A DNA stretch of 11,874 nucleotides from Lamprocystis purpurea (GTDB lineage Bacteria > Pseudomonadota > Gammaproteobacteria > Chromatiales > Chromatiaceae), in contig DYRB01000053.1 in NCBI GenBank assembly GCA_020718945.1, positions 1 to 11,874 on the forward strand. The letters are read 5' to 3'. The stretch's first letter is position 1, and the number at the start of each line of letters is the position of its first letter. The position numbers and the translations under genes are program-made. The notes beneath the pieces are model-generated. The model saw nothing but the letters and a program-made list of their open reading frames with translations, searched no databases and was not told the origin of the DNA. Below are positions 6,045 through 11,874 of this stretch, piece by piece.

Positions 6045-7991
6045 ATGTCGGACAGCAAGATATACCCGGTCCCGGTGGCCATTGCGGCCAAGGCCCACAT
6101 CGACGCGGACCAGTATGCCACTATGTATGCCCGTTCCGTGGAGGACCCGGAGGGGTTCTGGGCGGAGCAGGCCACCCGTTTCGTCTCCTGGTTCAAGCCC
6201 TGGGACCAAGTGATGGACTACAGCTTCGCAGCCTCGGATATGCACGTCGCCTGGTTCAAGGGCGGTCAGCTCAACGTCTCCTACAACTGCCTGGACCGCC
6301 ACCTGGAGACCCGAGGCGACCAGGTGGCCATCATCTGGGAGGCGGACGACCCCAATGTGGATCGCAAGATCACCTACCGGGAGCTGCACCGCGACGTGTG
6401 CAAGTTTGCCAACGCCCTCAAGGCCCGCGGGGTCAAGAAGGGTGATCGGGTGTGCATCTACCTGCCCATGATCCCCGAGGCCGCGGTGGCCATGTTGGCC
6501 TGTACCCGCATCGGGGCGGTGCACTCCGTCGTCTTCGGCGGCTTCTCCCCGGACTCGCTGCGCGACCGGGTGCTGGACTCCGACTGCCGGGTGGTGATCA
6601 CCTCCGACGAGAGCATGCGCGGTGGCCGTCAGGTCCCCCTGAAGAAGAACGCCGACAAGGCCATGGAGGAGTGCCCCAACGTCAACACCGTGGTGGTGGT
6701 CAAGCGTACCGGCGGCACTGTGGCCTGGAACGAGGCCCGGGATGTCTGGTACGACGACCTCATGGCCGCCGCCTCCGAGGTCTGCGAGCCCGAGCCCATG
6801 GATGCCGAGGACCCGCTGTTCATCCTCTATACCTCCGGGTCCACCGGCAAGCCCAAAGGCGCCCTGCACACCACCGGCGGCTACCTGGTCTTCGCCGCCA
6901 TGACCCACAAGTACACCTTCGACTACCAGGAGGGCGAGGTCTACTGGTGCACCGCCGACGTGGGCTGGGTCACCGGTCACACCTACATCGTCTATGGCCC
7001 CCTGGCCAATGGGGCCATCTCGGTCATGTTCGAGGGCATCCCCAACTACCCCGACATGTCCCGCTTCTGGCAAGTCATCGACAAGCACCAGGTCAACATC
7101 TTCTACACCGCCCCCACCGCCATCCGCTCCCTCATGCGTGCCGGCGAAGAGCCGGTCAAGGCGACCTCGCGCTCGTCCCTGCGCATCCTGGGTTCGGTGG
7201 GCGAGCCTATCAATCCGGAGGCTTGGGAGTGGTATCACCGGGTGGTCGGCGACGCGCGCTGCCCCATCGTGGATACCTGGTGGCAGACGGAGACTGGCGG
7301 CCACCTGATCACCCCCCTGCCGGGCGCCACCGCGCTCAAGCCCGGCTCGGCCACCAATCCCTTCTTCGGCGTGGTCCCGGCCCTGGTGGACCCGGCCAGC
7401 GGGGTCGTCATCGAGGGCGAGGGGGAGGGTGCCCTGGTCCTGACCCGGCCCTGGCCGGCCCAGATGCGCACCGTCTACGGCGACCATCAGCGCTACATCG
7501 ACACCTACTTCAAGCAGTACCCGGGGTCCTACTTCACCGGTGACGGGGCGCGGCGCGACGCCGACGGTTACTACTGGATCACCGGGCGCATCGACGACGT
7601 GCTCAATGTCTCCGGTCACCGCCTGGGTACCGCCGAGATCGAGTCCGCCCTGGTGCTGCACCCGCACGTGGCCGAGGCCGCGGTGGTAGGCTACCCGCAC
7701 GACATCAAGGGCCAGGGCATCTACGCCTATGTCACCCCCATGGCCGGTGTCGAGCCCACGGATGCCCTGAAGAAGGATCTGGTCGCCATGGTGCGCGGGG
7801 AGATCGGCCCCATCGCCATCGTCGACATCATCCAATGGGCCCCGAGCCTGCCCAAGACCCGTTCTGGTAAGATCATGCGCCGCATCCTGCGCAAGATCGC
7901 CGCCAACGAGATCGACTCCCTGGGCGATACCTCGACCCTGGCCGATCCCACGGTGGTCAACGAGCTGATCGAGAACCGGGCCAACCGCTGA
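6045..7991 (+). CDS. acs: Acetyl-CoA synthetase (AMP-forming)
   Basis: This 648-residue cytoplasmic enzyme activates acetate with ATP to acetyl-AMP and then forms acetyl-CoA, AMP and PPi. Length and order of motifs are those of full Acs. They include the adenylate-forming P-loop YTSGSTGKPKG (262-272), GSVGEPINPEAW, TWWQTETGG (Trp 412-413, in the acyl-pocket region), YFTGDGARRD, the hinge/A8 segment ITGRIDDVLNVSGHRLGT, and PKTRSGKIMRR with Lys609. That lysine sits in the motif whose lysine is reversibly acetylated by Pat and CobB/SrtN in other bacteria, so post-translational control is likely. The number is the same as in the Salmonella enzyme. It lies 216 bases after the exonuclease gene, on the same strand, and may be transcribed both from its own promoter and by read-through. 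A strong terminator follows. In a phototroph or sulfur oxidiser it would serve acetate assimilation. Confidence 0.98.
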   Translation: MSDSKIYPVPVAIAAKAHIDADQYATMYARSVEDPEGFWAEQATRFVSWFKPWDQVMDYSFAASDMHVAWFKGGQLNVSYNCLDRHLETRGDQVAIIWEADDPNVDRKITYRELHRDVCKFANALKARGVKKGDRVCIYLPMIPEAAVAMLACTRIGAVHSVVFGGFSPDSLRDRVLDSDCRVVITSDESMRGGRQVPLKKNADKAMEECPNVNTVVVVKRTGGTVAWNEARDVWYDDLMAAASEVCEPEPMDAEDPLFILYTSGSTGKPKGALHTTGGYLVFAAMTHKYTFDYQEGEVYWCTADVGWVTGHTYIVYGPLANGAISVMFEGIPNYPDMSRFWQVIDKHQVNIFYTAPTAIRSLMRAGEEPVKATSRSSLRILGSVGEPINPEAWEWYHRVVGDARCPIVDTWWQTETGGHLITPLPGATALKPGSATNPFFGVVPALVDPASGVVIEGEGEGALVLTRPWPAQMRTVYGDHQRYIDTYFKQYPGSYFTGDGARRDADGYYWITGRIDDVLNVSGHRLGTAEIESALVLHPHVAEAAVVGYPHDIKGQGIYAYVTPMAGVEPTDALKKDLVAMVRGEIGPIAIVDIIQWAPSLPKTRSGKIMRRILRKIAANEIDSLGDTSTLADPTVVNELIENRANR

Positions 7992-8016
7992 GGTTGCTGG
8001 CGTTACAGTAGGGCGA

Positions 8017-8051
8017 GCGCGCCCCCGCCCCGTGCGGGGGCGCGCCTTTCG
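8017..8051 (+). terminator. Rho-independent terminator of acs
   Basis: A perfect 12-bp stem, GCGCGCCCCCGC (8017-8028) against GCGGGGGCGCGC (8034-8045), has a CCCGT loop and begins 25 bases after the acs stop. A short T run (8047-8049) follows and a more T-rich stretch lies at 8061-8072. It separates the acetate genes from the NYN gene. Confidence 0.85.
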
Positions 8052-8089
8052 CCCCAGAGTCTTCTTATTTTTGTTGAGGGTTAGCCGAA

Positions 8090-8923
8090 TTGGGTCAAGG
8101 TCTGAGAGTCGGCGTCTTCGTCGATGCCGAAAACGTCCGCTACAACGGCGGTTACCAGATGCGCTATGACGTGTTGCGGCGCTTCGCCGCGCGCGAGGGG
8201 GGCACCCTCCAGCGTCTCAACACCTACCAGGCCTTCGACGTGGACCGTGCGAAGGAGGACATGGAATACAACAAGAAGTCCCGGACCTACCAGCAGATGG
8301 TCCGCGACTTCGGCTGGAAGATCACCGTCAAACCGGTGCGCCGCTACACCGACGAGGCCGGCAATGTTACGACCAAGGCCAACGCAGACCTGGACATGGC
8401 GGTGGACGCCATGCTGCAGGTGGGTAAGCTGGAGCAGGTCCTGCTGGTCACCGGCGACGGGGACTTCGTCCAGGTGGTCACGGCCCTCCAGAACAAGGGG
8501 TGTCGGGTCGAGCTGATCGGCTTCCGCAACGTCTCGCGCCAGCTCCAGCAGGAGGTCGATACCTTCTACTCCGGCTTCTTGATCCCCGACCTGCTGCCCG
8601 TCGCCTATGAGCCGCGCAACGAGTGGGGCACCTCGGGGTCCTGTGTGCGCGGCGTCTGCACCAAGTGGTTCGCCGACAAGGGCTATGGATTCCTTCGATT
8701 TATCAAAGAAATATCGCCGAATTTGTGGATCACGGACGCGCGCGACGAGACCTCCCCTTATATCAGCGTCTTCTGCCATGCCAACGAACTGGCCGACGAG
8801 GTCACCGAGGACCTGCTGATGAACCGTGAGACCATCCTGGAGTTCTACGTCCGGGAGAGCGAGCAGAAGGACAACGGACTGGTTGCCAACAACGTGCGGC
8901 TCGCCTTCAATGTCAACCGCTGA
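8090..8923 (+). CDS. NYN-domain RNase fused to a cold-shock RNA-binding domain
   Basis: This 277-residue protein begins with a NYN (PIN-like, LabA/DUF88-type) nuclease domain at about 5-165. The metal-binding acidic set looks complete: D12 and N15 in VFVDAENV, D100/D102/D106 in ANADLDMAVDAM, and D123/D125 in LVTGDGDF. Residues 186-276 look like a cold-shock/OB domain, with KGYGFLRF (197-204, RNP1-like), SVFCHANEL (226-234, RNP2-like) and a final NGLVANNVRL matching the domain's last strand. The architecture suggests an RNase that uses the C-terminal domain to hold single-stranded RNA. Targets are unknown. The start is TTG 8090, because a stop at 8075-8077 bounds the frame, no ATG or GTG precedes the conserved core, and GAGGG (8076-8080) is suitably spaced. 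It follows the acs terminator and precedes pilB by 124 bases. The cold-shock part has a somewhat AT-richer patch near 8690-8720. Confidence 0.85.
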   Translation: MGQGLRVGVFVDAENVRYNGGYQMRYDVLRRFAAREGGTLQRLNTYQAFDVDRAKEDMEYNKKSRTYQQMVRDFGWKITVKPVRRYTDEAGNVTTKANADLDMAVDAMLQVGKLEQVLLVTGDGDFVQVVTALQNKGCRVELIGFRNVSRQLQQEVDTFYSGFLIPDLLPVAYEPRNEWGTSGSCVRGVCTKWFADKGYGFLRFIKEISPNLWITDARDETSPYISVFCHANELADEVTEDLLMNRETILEFYVRESEQKDNGLVANNVRLAFNVNR

Positions 8924-9047
8924 GGGACGGGGCCAGGGCGGCGGGCGGGGACCCACCCACAGGGCTGCCGCTTATGTGAAGCGGGTCTGTGAAATCCCCC
9001 CGGATGTGCAATAGTGTCAGGGTTCCGGTAACAGCAGAGGCAAATCG

Positions 9048-10760
9048 ATGGCGACCACGCAAAGCACCCTGAAGCCGTCGGGCCTGGCCTGGCGCCTGGT
9101 GCGTGATCGCCTCATCTCCGAGAGCCAGGCGCAGACCGCCTCGCTGGAGTCCGCTAAGCGCCGCCAGCCCTTCGTCCAGTACCTGGTCGAGCAGAAGATC
9201 CTCGACAGCCGACGCATCGCCATCGCTGCCTCCAATGAGTTCGGCGTCCCGCTGCTGGACCTGGGGGCCATCGACCTGCTCGACCTGCCACTGAACCTGG
9301 TCGACGAGAAGCTGATCCGCAAGCATCGCGCCCTGCCGATTTATCGGCGGGGCAACCGGCTGTTCCTGGCCTTGGCCGACCCGACCAACGATCAGGCCCT
9401 GGAGGAGGTCCGCTTCAACACCGGCCTGACCACCGAGGTGGTCCTGGTGGAGGAAAGCAAACTCGCCGCCGCCATCGACCAGGCGATCGAGGCCCAGGAC
9501 ACCACCATGACGGGCCTCATGGATACGGAACTCGACAACCTCGACATCGCCAATGAGGACGACGAGAAGAAGGACGACAAGGACCTCAACGTGGACGACG
9601 CCCCCATAGTCCGCTACGTGAACAAGATCCTGGTGGACGCCATCTCCGGCGGGGCCTCCGATATCCATTTCGAGCCCTACGAGAAGACCTTCCGTATCCG
9701 CTTCCGCCAGGATGGCATGCTGCGCGAGGTCGCCTACCCGCCGGTCAACATCTCCTCGCGCCTGGTGGCCCGCCTCAAGGTCATGTCGCGCATGAACATC
9801 GCCGAGCGGCGCGTACCCCAGGACGGGCGCATCAAGCTCAAGCTCAGCCGCTCCCGGGACATCGACTTTCGCGTCAACACCTTGCCGACCCTGTATGGGG
9901 AAAAGGTAGTGCTGCGTATCCTGGACTCGTCCTCGGCCCAGGTCGGCATTGAGAACTTAGGGATGGAGGTAGAGCAGCGCGAGGCCTTCATGAAGGCCAT
10001 CGCCAAGCCCTACGGCATGATCCTGGTCACCGGTCCTACGGGTTCGGGCAAGACCGTGTCGCTCTACACGGCGCTGAATATCCTGAACAAGTCCGAGGTC
10101 AACATCTCCACCGTCGAGGACCCGGTGGAGATCCAGGTAAACGGGATCAACCAGGTCAATATGAACCCGAAGACGGGGCTCACCTTCGCCTCGGCCCTGC
10201 GCGCCTTCCTGCGCCAGGACCCCGACATCGTCATGGTGGGCGAGATCCGCGATCTGGAGACCGCCGAGATCGCGGTCAAGGCGGCCCAGACCGGACACTT
10301 GGTGCTGTCCACCCTGCACACCAACGATGCCCCCCAGACCCTCACCCGATTGGCGAACATGGGCGTGGCCCCTTTCAACATCGCCTCGTCCATCCTGCTC
10401 ATCATGGCCCAGCGGTTGACCCGCAAGCTCTGCGTCCATTGCCGGACTGTGGAAGACGTGCCCCGGGAGGCCCTGCTCGAGGAGGGCTTCACCCCAGAGG
10501 AGATCGACGAGGGGTTGACCATTTACCGGGCCGTGGGCTGCGAGCGCTGCACCAACGGCTACAAGGGGCGCCTGGGCATATTCCAGGTCATGACCGTGTC
10601 CGATGCCATGGGGCGGCTGATCATGGAGGGCGGCAACGCCATGCAGTTGGCCGATCAGGCGCGCAAGGAGGGGGTCGGGGATCTGCGCGCCTCGGGGCTG
10701 CGCAAGGTCAAGGCCGGGCTCACCAGCCTTGAGGAAGTCAACCGAGTCACCAAGGATTAG
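9048..10760 (+). CDS. pilB: Type IV-A pilus assembly (extension) ATPase PilB
   Basis: This 570-residue hexameric cytoplasmic ATPase powers pilin polymerisation by turning the PilC platform. Residues 10-150 form the N-terminal region including the MshEN-like domain. An acidic linker (160-184) follows, then the secretion-ATPase core. Seen motifs are Walker A GPTGSGKT (329-336, K335), the Asp box STVEDPVE (354-361), Walker B DPDIVMVGEIRD (391-402, E399), the His box TGHLVLSTLHTNDA (415-428), and the tetracysteine zinc site C462-x2-C465 and C498-x2-C501 that is typical of PilB. The length is normal and the enzyme looks intact. ATG 9048 has AGAGG 7 bases upstream. The 124-bp gap before it holds only a weak extended -10-like TGCAATAGT (9007-9015) and nothing else I can name. 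pilC follows after two bases, so the pair is an operon. Confidence 0.97.
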   Translation: MATTQSTLKPSGLAWRLVRDRLISESQAQTASLESAKRRQPFVQYLVEQKILDSRRIAIAASNEFGVPLLDLGAIDLLDLPLNLVDEKLIRKHRALPIYRRGNRLFLALADPTNDQALEEVRFNTGLTTEVVLVEESKLAAAIDQAIEAQDTTMTGLMDTELDNLDIANEDDEKKDDKDLNVDDAPIVRYVNKILVDAISGGASDIHFEPYEKTFRIRFRQDGMLREVAYPPVNISSRLVARLKVMSRMNIAERRVPQDGRIKLKLSRSRDIDFRVNTLPTLYGEKVVLRILDSSSAQVGIENLGMEVEQREAFMKAIAKPYGMILVTGPTGSGKTVSLYTALNILNKSEVNISTVEDPVEIQVNGINQVNMNPKTGLTFASALRAFLRQDPDIVMVGEIRDLETAEIAVKAAQTGHLVLSTLHTNDAPQTLTRLANMGVAPFNIASSILLIMAQRLTRKLCVHCRTVEDVPREALLEEGFTPEEIDEGLTIYRAVGCERCTNGYKGRLGIFQVMTVSDAMGRLIMEGGNAMQLADQARKEGVGDLRASGLRKVKAGLTSLEEVNRVTKD

Positions 10761-10762
10761 CC

Positions 10763-11874
10763 ATGGCCCTTGCCGCCCAGAAACCCAAACCTCAAGCCAA
10801 GGCACCACCCAAGGCGGAAAAGTCCCACGTCTTTGCCTGGGAGGGGATGGACCGCCGCGGGGCGCGCATCAAGGGCGAGACGCGCGCGCCCAATCTGACC
10901 GTGGTCCGTGCGGAACTGCGTCGCCAGGGCGTCAACCCGACCCGGGTGCGCAAGAAGGCCGAGCCCCTGCTGGGTGCCGGAAAGAAGGCCATCAAGAGCG
11001 GCGACATCGCCATCTTCAGTCGCCAGCTCGCGACCATGATGGGCGCCGGCGTGCCCTTGGTACAGGCCTTCGACATCGTCGGGCGCGGTCACGACAACCC
11101 CTCCATGCAGGATCTGATCCTGTCCATCAAGGTCGATGTGGAGAGTGGCACCGCCATGGCCGAGGCCCTGGCCAAGCACCCGAAGTATTTCGACGACCTG
11201 TTCTGCAACCTGGTCGCCGCCGGCGAGCAGGCCGGCGTACTCGACATCCTGCTCGACAAGATCGCGACCTACAAAGAAAAGACCGAGTCCATCAAGGCCA
11301 AGGTCAAGAAGGCGATGTTCTACCCGGCATCGGTCATCCTGGTGGCCGTGGTGGTTACGGTCGTCATCATGCTGTTCGTCATACCCCAGTTCAAATCGCT
11401 CTTTTCAAGCTTCGGGGCGGACCTGCCTGCCTTTACGCTGATGGTCATCGCCGCCTCCGACTTCATGCGCGACTACTGGTGGGTGATGGCGGCGGCCATA
11501 GGCGCCTTCGTGTTCTTTATCAAGAAGCTGTTCGCGACATCGGCCCTATTCCGCCGGATTGTGGACCGGTCCCTGCTCAAACTCCCGATCATCGGCAATA
11601 TCCTCAACAAGGCCGCCCTGGCCCGGTTCGCCCGGACACTCTCAACCATGTTTGCCGCCGGGGTACCCCTCGTGGAGGCCTTAGAGTCCGTGAGCGGGGC
11701 GACCGGCAACATCGTCTACGCCGAGGCGGTGAACCGCATGCGCGAGCAGGTTGCTACAGGCCAGGCCCTGCAACTCTCCATGCGCCAGCAGGACCTGTTC
11801 CCGCACATGGTCATTCAGATGACGGCCATCGGCGAGGAGTCCGGCGCCCTGGACGAGATGCTGGGCAAGGTCGC
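10763..11874 (+). CDS. pilC: Type IV pilus inner-membrane platform protein PilC (partial, runs off the window)
   Basis: The frame is open from ATG 10763 to the window end, giving 370 complete codons of a protein normally near 400-420 residues, so about the last tenth is missing. The first T2SSF domain spans about 80-205, with FSRQLATMMGAGVPLVQAF (85-103) and VAAGEQAGVLDILLDKIATY (151-170). Two hydrophobic segments follow, at about 190-208 and 238-254. The second T2SSF domain begins near 287 with FARTLSTMFAAGVPLVEAL and reaches AIGEESGALDEML (355-367), the repeat of the same signature. PilC is the polytopic inner-membrane base that the PilB ATPase works on. AAGGA (10752-10756), inside the end of pilB, is the likely ribosome site. 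No frameshift is seen. The prepilin peptidase gene pilD often follows, but the window does not reach it. Confidence 0.96.
   Translation, partial: MALAAQKPKPQAKAPPKAEKSHVFAWEGMDRRGARIKGETRAPNLTVVRAELRRQGVNPTRVRKKAEPLLGAGKKAIKSGDIAIFSRQLATMMGAGVPLVQAFDIVGRGHDNPSMQDLILSIKVDVESGTAMAEALAKHPKYFDDLFCNLVAAGEQAGVLDILLDKIATYKEKTESIKAKVKKAMFYPASVILVAVVVTVVIMLFVIPQFKSLFSSFGADLPAFTLMVIAASDFMRDYWWVMAAAIGAFVFFIKKLFATSALFRRIVDRSLLKLPIIGNILNKAALARFARTLSTMFAAGVPLVEALESVSGATGNIVYAEAVNRMREQVATGQALQLSMRQQDLFPHMVIQMTAIGEESGALDEMLGKV

Noticed and set aside
5949..7835. 628-codon leftward open frame across acs
   Set aside because: It is antisense to acs, with low-complexity Gly/Asp/His/Val-rich translation and no motifs.
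8081..8956. 291-codon leftward open frame opposite the NYN gene
   Set aside because: It is an antisense shadow; the sense frame carries NYN and cold-shock motifs and this one carries none.
9957..10808. 283-codon leftward open frame opposite pilB
   Set aside because: It lies opposite the conserved ATPase core and shows no domain of its own.
1..11874. CRISPR arrays, tRNA/rRNA genes, insertion sequences
   Set aside because: I looked for regularly spaced repeats, tRNA-like cloverleafs with a CCA end, and transposase motifs or terminal inverted repeats, and saw none.

Overview
The window is GC-rich DNA of about two thirds G+C. Its protein families point to a Gammaproteobacterium. A member of the Chromatiales (purple sulfur bacteria and relatives) seems most likely from the mix of a DUF3782-type PD-(D/E)XK-like protein, a DUF294/exonuclease pair beside acs, and a pilB-pilC pair. 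That placement is inference from gene content, because there is no rRNA or other phylogenetic marker here.

Left part (1-2848). The window opens with a short remnant that looks like the N-terminal domain of molybdopterin molybdenumtransferase (MoeA); it stops at 134. Two leftward genes follow. The first is a small protein with an N-terminal coiled coil and a degenerate PD-(D/E)XK-like domain (152-763). The second is a large membrane protein fusing about a dozen transmembrane segments to a spermidine-synthase-like domain (815-2848).

Middle part (2849-7991). A 425-bp divergent intergenic region carries tandem 12-bp repeats inside an inverted repeat, a good sigma70-type promoter and a structured leader. 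To its right lie three rightward genes. They encode a cNMP-like/CBS/DUF294 nucleotidyltransferase-like protein, a DEDDh 3'-5' exonuclease starting two bases after it, and acetyl-CoA synthetase (acs). A CRP-like palindrome and a strong compound hairpin lie between the exonuclease gene and acs. A textbook terminator follows acs. The first two genes look like a regulatory module for acetate activation. The acetate symporter genes that I recall often sitting in such clusters are not in view.

Right part (8090-11874). A gene starting with TTG encodes a NYN-family RNase domain fused to a C-terminal cold-shock RNA-binding domain. It is followed by pilB (type IV pilus extension ATPase, complete) and pilC (inner-membrane platform protein), two bases apart. 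The window ends inside pilC. The major pilin gene pilA is not between the NYN gene and pilB.

No tRNA, rRNA, CRISPR array or insertion sequence was found. Most remaining long open frames are antisense or frame-shifted shadows, as expected in DNA this GC-rich.
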